A stretch of DNA of 64,000 nucleotides, from assembly GCA_034231615.1 (NCBI GenBank), contig CM067318.1, forward strand, positions 33,231,909-33,295,908, read 5' to 3'. The notes under the pieces were generated by a model. The model was given only the letters and a program-made list of their open reading frames with translations. It made no database searches and was not told where the DNA came from. The stretch is from Meghimatium bilineatum (taxonomy: Eukaryota > Mollusca > Gastropoda > Stylommatophora > Philomycidae). The translations under genes and the position numbers were made by a program. This document shows positions 23,476-33,296 of the stretch, piece after piece (position 1 is the stretch's first letter; every line of letters starts with the position of its first letter).

Positions 23476-23500
23476 AATGTGCATACAGGACATCACAAAC

Positions 23501-23702
23501 CTGTTGGTGGTAGAGCGTAACGTATACCATAGAACACGTATACGATATCACCAGATTCTAACGTTGTATTCAGTCCTTTCAGCTGCTGACCTTCAGCTAG
23601 AGATATTATTACGTTTTTATTGATGTCATCCAAGCGCGTAACAAAATTAAAAATTATTATATAACAGAAGATGAGATTTTGCATAAAAAATTCAACCTGC
23701 AT
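23501..23702 (-). CDS. Carboxylesterase 1, exon 1 (signal peptide and N-terminus)
   Basis: It starts with the ATG at 23700-23702. The frame upstream has no ATG before an in-frame TAA, so this start is the only good one. The first 20 or so residues (MQVEFFMQNLIFCYIIIFNF) form a hydrophobic signal peptide, followed by the N-terminal strand region of type-B esterases, where GQQLKGLN and YVFYGIRYALPPTG match the usual GxxRG...FxGIPYAxPPxG pattern. The exon ends in phase 1 at a GT donor. The paralogous exon at 47662-47863 differs at only a few residues. The mature enzyme would be exported. Confidence 0.9.
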
Positions 23703-24833
23703 TCTCAACACGACAGGAGATGTCCGTGAATGTTAAATATAACAAATAATTTGGATGTCCACGAAATTGTATCAATATGGGATAATGTCAATGCTGAATC
23801 ATCATTATATTACTAGTATATTATAATATATATATATATATTACTTTATTACAATCCAGGAATCAAACTACTGAATTACATACGTGTCTGACATTTCATT
23901 TTGGAATATACTTATTTATTTAGCTCTGATATTACATTTTCGAGATATATATGAACAATATAGTCAGACAATGCAGTCAGAAAATGCAGTCAGACAATGC
24001 AGTCAGACAATGCAGTCAGACAATGCAATCAGAAAATGCAGTCAGACAATGCAGTCAGACAATGCAGTTAGACAATACAGTCAGACAATGCAGTCAGACA
24101 ATGCAGTCAGACAATGCAGTCCGACAATACAGTCAGACAATGCAGTCAGACAATGCAGTCAGACAATGCAGTCAGACAATGCAGTCAGACAATGCAGTCA
24201 GACAATGCAGCAAATAATAACTTAAACATAGATCAGTTGATTGTCAATGTAATAGATGCTACTGTATTAAACTTCAGGCATGCATAATAAATATTCAGGT
24301 GAAAGTCGTACAATTTAACGACCAGCAATCCAGAGTATATCCCATTACCAAATTGGTGTTCCAAAGCGAAGATTTCCACTCGAGATAATATCACTCGAGA
24401 TAATTATAAAACTAATTCTGGCAGGCCAATTTGAGAAGAGAGTAGAGAATCGTTTAGGTACTTAACGAAAACAGCTTTAGCTTATGGAGTACCAGCTGAT
24501 GTTATAACAGAGATTAAAGGTTCAACTAAATGATGCATATCGTCAGTTCTCTAGAAGGGACCAGGGGGCAATTTTCCGTCTCCACATTTACCTCAAATAC
24601 AAGATTGGCTAAAGAGATGTCAGCATATATGGTACCAGCGCCTCGACAACTAATCAAAGACATGTTGCAGAACAGTTCAACATACAGTGAACAGCGAAGA
24701 CATGTTGTATACCAGCCGAACATACAGTGAACAACAAAGAAGTACTTGGCTATGTCCTTCTTCTTCATACAACACTTTATAGGGCGCTATTGGGATTGGT
24801 ACGTTTATTGCTACTTTTGTGTCATTCATGTGG
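23703..24833. promoter_or_regulatory. Conserved region upstream of carboxylesterase 1
   Basis: This is the 5' flank of the minus-strand gene. 23703-23830 and 24215-24830 closely match 47864-48000 and 48130-48700 upstream of esterase 2, while a 13-bp minisatellite in between is expanded only here. I cannot point to a TATA box with confidence. Plus-strand frames at 24380-24780 read like a decayed protein (GGNFPSPHLPQIQDWLKRCQ), conserved in the other unit but unrecognised. Confidence 0.4.
23961..24211 (+). repeat. 13-bp minisatellite, about 19 units
   Basis: Tandem CAGTCAGACAATG with few variants, about 260 bp upstream of the esterase 1 start codon. The same site upstream of esterase 2 (48107-48122) has a single unit. 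Confidence 0.95.
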
Positions 24834-25980
24834 AACAAAGGAACCAGATACGCTATACTGAGTATCCGACTAGTGATAGATAAGTATATAGAAGTCCAAA
24901 AAAGTATCTATATTTGCTTCTTAGACTATAGCAAGGCCTTTGACAGAATCCAACATGAAAAATTAATCAATTGTCTTCAAGAAATAGACATATATGGATA
25001 AGACATAAGACTGATTAGAAATATATATTGGGAACAAACTGCATAACTAAGGTGTAGAAAAAGATACTCACCATACATAGAAATACGAAGAGGGGTAAGA
25101 CAAGGATGCATTTTATCACCAAGCCTATTTAATATCTAAACAGAGAATATCTTTAAAAATATAGAAGAAATACCAGGACTTAAGATCAATGGGAAAATAA
25201 TAAACAACCTGAGATATGCAGATGTCACTGTTCTTTTGGCAGAAAGTGAACATGAACTACAAAGACTAATAGATCAAGTCAATAAATCAAGTAATGAATA
25301 TGGACTGGACATAATGTCCAAAAAATTAAAACCATGATAATCAGTAAAGACACAGAAGAACAAGAGCTAAACATAAACATACATGGAGAGAAACTACAAC
25401 ATGTAAAGCATTATCAATATCTTGGACACATAGTCACAAATGACGGCAAATGTGAAACAGAAGTTAAAAGGAGAATAGGAATGGCTAAAAGTTCATTTAA
25501 TGAAAAATATTAACATCTAAGCAAATTACAAACAAGTTGCAAATGAGAATTATAAAATGCTACATCTATTCTATATTAATGTATGGCTCAGACACTAAAT
25601 AAACAATTAGAAAACAGAATTGATGGCTGTGAGATGTTGGTATATATGAGAATAGTGAGAACATCATGGAAAGAGAAGAAAACAAATAAAGAGGTGCTAA
25701 AACACTTAATATGAAGAAAGAACTACTAAGAGAAATAAAGATCAGGCAAATAAAATACTTTGGACACATTAAAAGACTTGACACCTTATTGAAGACCTTA
25801 CTTGAGGGTAAAGTCCAAGGGAAGCGAGCAAGAAGTAGGCAGTCATACGTGGGAGAGTAACATCACACGATTGACAGGTTACAGTATAGCAGAGTGCACC
25901 ACCAAGACAAGAAACAGGGGATGTTGGAAATCCGTTGCAGTCAACCTTCGTTGCGGAGACGGCACTTGATGATGATGATG
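24834..25980 (+). mobile_element. LINE, 5'-truncated, TGA-repeat tail, with target duplication
   Basis: Plus-strand frames give CFLDYSKAFDRI (motif A, about 24915), GVRQGCILSPSLFNI (motif B, about 25090), LRYADVTVLLAE (motif C at about 25209-25244, with the second catalytic Asp changed to Val), HVKHYQYLGHIV, and a C-terminus with ITRLTGYSIAECTTKTRN. It ends in TGATGATGATG. The empty site is visible at about 48695-48706, and ATGTGG flanks the element on both sides (24828-24833 and 25982-25987). Several stops and frameshifts make it inactive. Relatives of the same lineage are at 12210-12790, 32068-33055 and 58707-59695 (all minus). Confidence 0.85.
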
Positions 25981-25987
25981 AATGTGG

Positions 25988-26429
25988 AAGTCTAAAAGTA
26001 AAAGTAGCAGTAGTAGAAGAGGAGAAATATAGACATTATTTATCCTTAAACTAATAACATATAAGGGTTGTATTGTTATTATAAAAATATTGCATGTGTC
26101 AACACAGAGTCCTCCAGAGATTTCTGAGTTGAGCGATGCGGTTGACTGAATTTTGAACAATTTTAACTGATCCTGTTTTTGAAATTATCTGCACATGAGT
26201 ATCTCAGTGCCCCCTCTCCCTCTGCTTCTTTAATCATGAATCGTCTATAAACTAAGTTATCGACAAGGAATCGTGTCGGAGTACATATCCAAATCATGCA
26301 AGAGGTTTTGGTTTTTATTGTGAAAGTGTATTATATTGTTTTAATATCGGTAGCAATGTTGGAATAAATTATTAATTTATTAAAGAGATTGAATAGTAAT
26401 ATGTGAATCGGATTTATATGAATGAAGTC
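25988..26429. other. Spacer block shared with 48700-49155
   Basis: Matches the other unit closely (TCAACACAGAGTCCTCCAGA; GTGTATTATATTGTTTTAAT). No gene seen. Confidence 0.6.
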
Positions 26430-26510
26430 TCTGCCTAAGACGGTGTCGGGTCATTGGCACAAATAAAACGGCGACAGAATGCATTTCCATTTTCTTGACT
26501 TCTTCTTCTT
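26430..26510 (+). mobile_element. SINE-like repeat, fragment
   Basis: AATAAAACGGCGACAGAATG and CATTTCCATTTTCTTGACT match the SINE-like family seen at 46521-46695. It is interrupted by the inverted end of the 1.3-kb retroposon. Confidence 0.5.
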
Positions 26511-27883
26511 CTGCGTTCGCTCTCATATAACCACAACGAATATTTCGTGTGATTTCCGCCGGGGAACGTGAAGTACGTTGTGCTGCAAGTTCCACAGTAG
26601 AACTGTTATTATTTGCACCCCGGTTGGCCACTTGTGGTCAGGACGTCCGAGGTCCAGCACATCCGTTTTCGTCATTCCTTTATTTCGGGTTTGGTCCCTA
26701 GTCCGTGACAGCATGTCTATCTGTCGCCGGGCACGCTGGTGTGTAGTGCCTCTTCGCCAAGACGCATGTCGAGCGCGTCTATCTTGCACGAGGTGCTCCA
26801 CTGTCCATGAATCCATCTCGTGCAATTGGAAAACTCTGCCTGTGTCCATCGGGTACTGAACCGTTTCTCATCCGCGAGCCTGGTTCCGTATGAGGAAGAA
26901 CTCGCCAGAAGAGTTGGACCCTGGCTCTTTCGCCGTCTTAGCCGAGGTGTCATTCACCGACATCGTGAACCCCTAGTACAAGTTTGAGTCTCACACCACG
27001 CGTTTGAGAGCAAGGCGCTCCGAGCTGAGCGACCTTGTCCCAATAGCGCCTGAGCCCATCAGGTACTGAACCCTTTCTCTCTTCAAGTGTATTTCCGGTG
27101 TAGGAAAACCTGACAGTAGAGTTGGGCCAGGGCTAAATCGTTGTCCCTTTTGTGCCTGAGCCGATCGAGTACGGAACCCTTTCTCTCTGCAAGTGTACTT
27201 CCGGTATAGGAAACCTTGACAGTAGAGTTGGGCCAGGACTACCATCGTTGTCCCTTTCTTGCCTAAGCTCATTGGGTACAAAACCCTTTCTCTTCGCGAG
27301 CATATTTCCGGTTTAGGAAGGCTCGACATTAGAGTTGGGTTAGGTCTTCTTGCTTTACCAAACGCCAATGGATGGGTCTGGGTCTCTGCCTGTAAGGAAC
27401 TCTGGTAACTAGAAGCCCGTCTCGAGCTGACGGAGCTTGTAGTTCCCCTTTCCTATGGACTATTCACTTTCTATTTGCAGTTCGCGCTGCCCTCTAGCGC
27501 TGTTCTGCCATTTCATTGTTTCATTGTACTCAGTATGAAATATATTTGTCTCTCGCCATGCATTTACCTTTACGTGCATTTTACATTGGCCGCCCCTCCA
27601 ATGTTCGGACTGGACTGACTAGCTTCACTGTATGTCGACAGTGTCGCTATATGTGGTGCTGCTGGTGGTGTCGGAGATATTGACTGTCTTTTGTGCAGTC
27701 AAATCTCTTTCCTTCTGCTACCTCCACATTCTCGGACACGATCCCCAAATGATTTGGCCAGAATCAGCACGAGCTGCTGTATTTCTGTTTCCAGGGTGCA
27801 CCGCGTGGAGGTACATTTGGGATCTTGGTTATCTGCTAACCCTGGGTCCGCCTAGAAGAATGCATTCCCTTTGCACCCCAGAT
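26500..27883 (-). mobile_element. 1.3-kb retroposon family, copy G (GAA-tailed)
   Basis: The minus-strand copy of the element seen at 55920-57248: its 5' end at 27883 (GGGGTGCAAAGGGAATGCAT), GGCGGACCCAGGGTTAGCAG, then the tandem segment at 27000-27330, and a 3' end at about 26500 reading GAGCGAACGCAGAAGAAGAA. So this copy has a GAA tail where the plus-strand copy ends in AAAC units. No conserved ORF; apparent frames of 80-136 codons on both strands differ from copy to copy. Confidence 0.75.
27000..27330 (-). repeat. Internal tandem repeat of the retroposon, about 115 bp x 3
   Basis: Three consecutive units each contain a form of AGAGAAAGGGTTCNGTACCN, then ATGGGCTCAGGC, then GGCCCAACTCTACTGTCA. 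The equivalent in the other copy is at 56480-56780. Confidence 0.75.
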
Positions 27884-28270
27884 GGTGATGAAGATGATTA
27901 TATCTGGGGTGTGCCCGACTGTGATTATATGAGACCTATGCGTGCGTGGATTGTCTACCACACTCTGATCATGTGTGGGTACAGGCTGTGGGACATCGAA
28001 CTGCTCTTTCCTTTCTTCTTTGTTGCAAAGCTTGATATTTGAGGTTCTCTGCAGCTTCTGTATCACTCTTGATTCTACGACGCCAGTCAGAGCTGTCTTG
28101 TGCACGATTCTCCCATGAGTGTGTCTATTTTTAAGTAAGTCTTAAGAGTGTCTGTAAAATACTTCTACTGTTCTTCGGCTTTGCGGGAGCAAGTCTGGAG
28201 TTCTCCATATAACAGCTTTTTTGTTAGAAAATTATCTTTCTTGCGGATCATGTGACCACATTAACCAGAT
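27884..28270 (-). pseudogene. LINE C-terminal fragment (zinc-finger lineage)
   Basis: The minus strand reads GHMIRKKDNFLTKKLLYGEL, then after frame changes TDTLKTYLK, and at the end TIHARIGLI where the related family has the RIGLxxHxRxH finger. The Cys residues of the finger are lost. A duplicate lies at 51090-51470. Confidence 0.65.
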
Positions 28271-28324
28271 GAGGGAACCTATTGTTCATAACATACACAT
28301 ATCATATCTGCAAAGTAGCAAAGA

Positions 28325-29049
28325 CAACGTAAGATAACAATTTGAAAGATATCTTCAGCAAATTGCTATTTGCAGACGACCAAGTACTAGTAGAATCATC
28401 AGAATAGCAACTACAAAGACAAATAGATAGATTACACCAAACATGTCAAATCATTAACATGAAGATAAATATAGAAAAGACCGAAGTAACGAAGATAGGA
28501 AGAACATTAAGAAACACCAACATATATATTGTAAACAAGAGACTTAAACAAGTGACATAATTCACATACCTATGAAGCAATATAACAGACGGCAGGAGCA
28601 GCATAGAAATACACAATAGATGTAGTATAGCATACCACAGTCATGGACAAATGACACCAATTATCCGAAACAAAAATATAGATTTAAATACCAAAATAGC
28701 CCTGTTCAAAACTATTATTATACCAACGCTGTGTTACCAATGCCAAATATGGACAACGACAGTGCAAGATAAACGTAAACTTGTGACAGCTGAAATGGTA
28801 TGCTTGCGCAGCATACTAGGAATATCGCTAAGAGGCAGAGTGAGAAATAAAGAGATTAGACAAAGAACCGGTACCACTCCAATCTTGGAATATATTAAGA
28901 GACAGCAGATAAAATGGTTTGCACACATCAGCAGACTACCATCAGACGGCATACCACGGCAAGCTATGCTACACAGATACAGTGACGGCAGACCTAGAGG
29001 CCAACCACAAAAACGATGGACCACCGAAATAGAAAACCACTGCAAATAA
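28325..29049 (+). pseudogene. LINE fragment, end of RT to C-terminus
   Basis: Plus-strand reading: KLLFADDQVLVESSE (motif C, about 28362-28406), MKINIEKTEVTKIGRTLRN, then after stops an open stretch (28651-29049) with KTIIIPTLCYQCQIWTTTVQ, RSILGISLRGRVRNKEIRQR, IKWFAHISRLPSD and GRPRGQPQKRWTTEIENHCK before the stop. Same lineage as 17433-18890. The 5' part of RT is absent. Duplicated at 51485-52320 with further damage. Confidence 0.8.
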
Positions 29050-30060
29050 GCAATATCTCCAACAACTCTACGCAAACGCACGGAGACACATACTGACGCA
29101 AGGCATTCCGGCTCGGTCAGCCGAAATGCAGATGCATTCGACGGTCGGACCATACCTGTGTCCTGATATGGGTTGATGTCTCCTCGAAAATCTACAATAG
29201 TGCGCATGTTTCCGGTGAAATAATTCTAAAATTGTATCACAATGACAGGGCAGCACAACACTAGAGGGCAACACAACGCTAGAGGGCAACACAACGCTAG
29301 AGAGCAACACAACGCTAGAGGGCAACATAACGCTAGAGGGCAACATAACGCTAGAGGGCACAATCATGTGCAAATAGAATGGAGAAACATGAATGGTAAT
29401 GAACGAGCTACATCACTGTTCAGATCGAGAACAAGCTTCTAGTAGCCTTAAAGAAAAATATCTGGTGGAAAAAGAAGCTGTGAATGTCCCTTTGGCTCTC
29501 CTAGATATGTGTAGAGGGTTAGATATAGACGAGGTGTTATTGACGATTGTGAATGATTCTTCGGCCTAGAGGGCGATCGAGCCTGAGACCAGGGATATAT
29601 GTTTTCTGTAACGAAACCATGCTCACAGATAAGAAAAGGTTCAGTACCCAATGGGCGCAAGGACTATGCATATTAATATACGAGAGTTCACTGGCATCCG
29701 AACACCACGTGCGAGATAGATTTAGTCGACCCAAGCAAAAATTCTTGATTACCACCTTTTTTTTTCGAAAACTGCCATCCGTGGACATGTTTTGGCCTGT
29801 AAACTCCAAGGGCACAGTGAGTTATAAGCCGTAAAGGCTTAAAGTCGATATACATCCATCGTCTAGCGACAGACAGGAAGGTTGTCACAGACTAGGGGAG
29901 CTCATTCATTAAAAAAAAACATGTTGAAAACAGACATACTTAGCCGGAAGGTGCAAAATAGCGCAGCTCCTCTATGAAACTTGCAGCACAACGCCAAACA
30001 CGCTTTCCGGCCAGAAATCACAGGATCTCTTGTGTTCACGAAGCGAACACAAAAAACAAA
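29050..30060 (+). mobile_element. 1.3-kb retroposon family, copy B (5'-truncated)
   Basis: It joins the family sequence at AAGCAATATCTCCAACAACT and runs to the A-rich end GCGAACACAAAAAACAAAAA. It includes an 18-bp minisatellite (29247-29362). Corresponds to 53530-54570 in the next unit. Confidence 0.65.
29247..29362 (+). repeat. 18-bp minisatellite, about 6-7 units
   Basis: CACAACGCTAGAGGGCAA repeated, within the retroposon copy. The matching array at 53740-53872 has other variants (AGGGCAGCACAACGC). Confidence 0.9.
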
Positions 30061-30082
30061 AAAACAAATCAACAACAATAAA

Positions 30083-30330
30083 TTATAAAATAAAAAAAAA
30101 ATCTTTCATTTTATTAACTTCTCTTTGGTCTTTTATAGTGTGATGTGCGTCTGTTGGGATGCTTGTTTTTGTGTGGATATCCGGTATGCAGCAAATGCTA
30201 ATCTCTTTCAGGTGCATAGTGTTTTCTGGTTCTGTATTGTTGTTGTTAACTCCTGCATTCAAGTGCATAATACTTAAAGAGACTGTCGTCCTGATTGATC
30301 AATCGCTTTACCCATTTGTCTCCAAGCTCC
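30083..30330 (-). pseudogene. LINE endonuclease relic
   Basis: The minus strand contains MHLKEISICCIPDIHTKTSI, which corresponds to the SICCIQETHL part of the LINE endonuclease, preceded by an Asn/Thr-rich run (NNNNTEPENT) in place of the usual sequence after HWNAEG. Decayed. Confidence 0.55.
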
Positions 30331-30424
30331 ACAAGGTAGACTATATAAATATTTTGTAGCTAGTGTTCATTCTATGGAGATTCAGCAATCAGTGCTGCTA
30401 CTGCCTGGGGAAGGAGAGGGAGGG

Positions 30425-30582
30425 GAAGCGGACTTCACGAGGTAATTAAATAATTTATTCGTGAAAACATGCTATCGTTGATGGTTGCATGGTACCACGT
30501 ATAAGCGGACTTCACGAGGTAATTAAATAATTTAGTCGTGAAAACATGCTATCGTTGATGGTTGCATAGTAACATGGTTACT
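30425..30582 (+). repeat. About 79-bp tandem duplication
   Basis: GCGGACTTCACGAGGTAATT ... CATGCTATCGTTGATGGTTG occurs twice in tandem. The equivalent segment at 55203-55265 has one copy. Confidence 0.85.
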
Positions 30583-30934
30583 GATGCGAGCCATCGACTG
30601 GTATCTCAAATTTCAAAACATATGATTGCTTGAACAACACAGCGATTCGGTTTGATGTATGGCATGGACTGACCAGTATTATTTTCTAAAGTCTGTTCAC
30701 TGGGCTGAACCCTATTTCACGTCAAGGAACTAGCTTCTATGAGGTTCAAGAGATAAAACTCCAGTGTCGAGAAACGATCCGATACTAGAGATCGGGTAAC
30801 ACAGAGCAAATATTTCGGTGAGCGGAAACGTTATATGTCTTACCAATACTTATAAACATAACATAACAGTAGCGAGACACAGAGACAGTCTTGCATAACC
30901 TGGCAACAGTCTGTCGCTTTGTCTCGCTGCTTAT
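30583..30934. other. Duplicated spacer block
   Basis: Homologous to 6650-7030 and 55270-55630. No gene recognised. It could be 5' untranslated sequence of the element whose ORF start follows. Confidence 0.45.
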
Positions 30935-31126
30935 ATGATATGTTTATGTGTTATTGCTGATCTAGCGGTAGTTGGTCTTAGACCCTTTGGCCTAGTGTTA
31001 TTACTGTACTGGGAAGTCTGCGGAATTTCTCCCAATCCCGGACCAGAGGTCAGAAAACAACTCTCACATCACCAGGAAGGCAATTTTCTAATTATGCATT
31101 GCACCGAGCTTCTGCAACTGTGGTAG
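30935..31126 (+). pseudogene. Short ORF with a 2A-like NPGP motif (decayed LINE ORF start?)
   Basis: Starts at ATG 30935. A hydrophobic segment ending LVLLLYWEVCGISPNPGP places NPGP at 31034-31045, followed by about 25 codons to a stop. LINE ORFs in several invertebrates begin with such a 2A-like segment (hydrophobic run, then GDxExNPGP or GDISPNPGP), which makes the ribosome skip a peptide bond. Here the Asp of the consensus is replaced, so activity is doubtful. Counterparts at 55680-55800 (NPET) and 7060-7180 (lost) are decayed. Assignment to a LINE is inference. Confidence 0.4.
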
Positions 31127-31197
31127 GATCTACTCACACTGAGACCCTTTTCTCGACATACGTGTTACGACTGGTACTGCTGAAATACGTTATCAAC

Positions 31198-31310
31198 ATT
31201 CACTGCAAAAGGTTAGAGAATGACTTTGACAGAACTCTTAATGAACGTACCCACTTTCACTGCAACAAGGTAGAGAATGACTTTGACAGAACTCTTAAGG
31301 AAAGTATATG
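31198..31310 (+). repeat. 57-bp minisatellite, about 2 units
   Basis: Contains GAGAATGACTTTGACAGAAC twice. Homologous to 7262-7442 and 57247-57912. Confidence 0.85.
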
Positions 31311-31379
31311 ATAATAACTTTATTTAGTAAATTAAAATGTCACACTTATGAACAATAGCAGGAAATGGTCATGTGCACG

Positions 31380-31438
<59 letters not shown>

Positions 31439-32060
31439 AGTATGTATGGATATCAGTACCTCTACGAGATTTTCTGGGATCGAAAACTGCACGCTGGGGA
31501 TCTTCTTCTTCTTCAGCGTTCATTCTCAAACTCCTGCTGAATCTCTCTTGTAGCAGGACAAGGATCCTACTAGATTTCTAGCAAGATGTAGTCCAGAGAA
31601 TGGAAATGCGTTGTGTCGACTTTTTATTTGCGTCAATGGTCCGACACATCCGTCTTCGACAGTCGTTGGGTACAATCTCGACTACAATCAACCAATAATA
31701 TAAAAGCATGTGTTTCCTCTTCTTTTATGTCTGTCCATATATTTCTGATGTCCAGCAGTCGTTCCTGAAAAGTAACTCACATCCAAATTTGTAGACTATT
31801 TGTCGTTAAGTCCGTCGCTGACTAGACCACGTCGTTTATCTCTCATCAGAGTTTGTTTGAAAAAGTCTCTATCAGTTCTACTTAATTTTCCTGTCTAAAA
31901 CATGTGATAATATTTTCTTTCATAAAATAATACGTCCCACAATCATTTCACATTGTGTGATATTCTCAGGACTGTAACAATTATCATTCAACTTTTCTCC
32001 GGCTCAAAGAGTGAAGCGACAATATTATAATCGTCAATGGAAATGTATGGACGCTGCTGT
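31311..32060. other. Duplicated spacer block with CT microsatellite and SINE-like copy
   Basis: Near-identical to 57930-58700. It contains a (CT)n run at 31378-31440 and, on the minus strand at about 31490-31640, the SINE-like GAA-tailed repeat. No gene seen. Confidence 0.6.
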
Positions 32061-32067
32061 AATCCGA

Positions 32068-33055
32068 TTAAAGATACTTATCATCATTATAATCATCATC
32101 ATCAAGTGTCGTCTCTGCAATGAAGGTTGGCTGCAACGGATCTCCAACGTCTCTTGTTTTAGTGGTGCACTCTGCTAGACTGCAACCTGTCCATTTTGTG
32201 ATTTTACTCTCCCACTTGTATCTCTGCCTACCTCTTGCTGGTTTTCTTTTGACTTTACCCTCAAGTAAGGTCTTCAATAAGGTGTCATATCTTTTAATGT
32301 GTCCAAAATATTTTACTTGCCTGATCTTTATTTCTCTTAGTAGTTCTTTCTTCATATTACGTGTCTTTAGCACCTCTTTGTTTGTTTTCTTCTCTTTCCA
32401 TGATGTTCTCGTATTCTACTATATACCCACATCTCAAAGACATCAATTCTGTCTTCTAACTGTTTATTTATTGTCCATGTTTCTGATCTATACATTAAAT
32501 TAGAGTAGATGTTGCATTTTATAACTCTCATATTTAACTTGTTTGTAATTTGTTTAGATGTTACTATTTTTCTCATGGAAGGTACTTTTAGCCATTCCTA
32601 TTCTACTTTTAACTTCTATTTCACATCTGCCTTAATTTGTGACTATGTGTCCAAGATATTGATAATGTTTTACCTGTTGTAGTTTCTCTCCCTGTATGTT
32701 CATGTTTAGCTCTTGTTCTGCTGTGTCCTTGCTGATTATCATGGTTTTGTTTTTTGGATATATATGTCCAGTCCATATTCATTACTTGATTTAATTACTT
32801 AGTCTATTAATCTTTGTAGTTCATGTTCACTTTCTGCTAAATCAACAGTGCCATCTGCATATCTAAGTTTTTTAAATTATTTTCCCATTGATCTTGAGTC
32901 CTGGTATTTCTTCTGTATTATTAAAGATGTTCTTTGTGTAAATATTAAATCGGCTTGTTCATTACAATGTATCCTTGTCTTACCCCTTTTCTTATTTCTA
33001 TGTATAGTGAGTAGCTGTTTTCACACCTTATTGATGCAGTCTGTTCACAATATAT
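32068..33055 (-). mobile_element. LINE, 5'-truncated, TGATGA-type tail
   Basis: Minus-strand frames, from 33055 down: a degraded RT (IRKGVRQGYIV for motif B; no clean YADD), TSKQITNKLNMRVIKCNIYS, NLMYRSETWTINKQLEDRID, KELLREIKIRQVKYFGHIKR and KWESKITKWTGCSLAECTTK, then a tail of TGATGATGATGA on the minus strand. It is absent from the earlier spacer at about 8300/16625 and nearly identical at 58707-59695, so it inserted before the last duplication. Inactive. Confidence 0.8.
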
Positions 33056-33059
33056 CAAT

Positions 33060-33296
33060 ATGTCAACGTGGATACATAAAACTAAACAAGATTAAACTTA
33101 ACTAAATATCAACTCGTTTGTAGAATGGAAAGTGTGCCCGCTTCACAAATACAACTTTATGGACTTGGTCGCCGTTTAAATGTGTCAGCTGTGACTAGCC
33201 AGCTCAACCGCCATGCAGTTGCAAACAGTATTAGATTACACGCCTGCACAATAAGACTGTGAAAGCCCAAAGCAGTTCATCGTAGATATAATTTGA
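33060..33296. other. Spacer block shared with 16620-16854 and 59700-59935
   Basis: No gene seen. Conserved among the three units. Confidence 0.6.

Larger units (their letters stand above)
20412..23500 (-). other. Intron 1 of carboxylesterase 1 (3.1 kb)
   Basis: The donor is ACAG|GTTTGTG at 23500/23501 and the acceptor TTTTTAG at 20412-20418, phase 1. It contains two LINE scraps (20640-20850 and 21260-21500, plus), a 20-bp minisatellite (21655-21918) and a 61-66-bp minisatellite beside the donor (22902-23475). The stretches 20930-21165 and 22550-22900 match 46460-47160 and 47170-47510 of the esterase 2 intron. Confidence 0.85.

Noticed and set aside
27632-28042. 136-codon plus-strand ORF (and its relative at 55871-56167, minus)
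   Set aside because: It covers parts of the inverted 1.3-kb retroposon and a LINE end; the two copies are not conserved as a protein.
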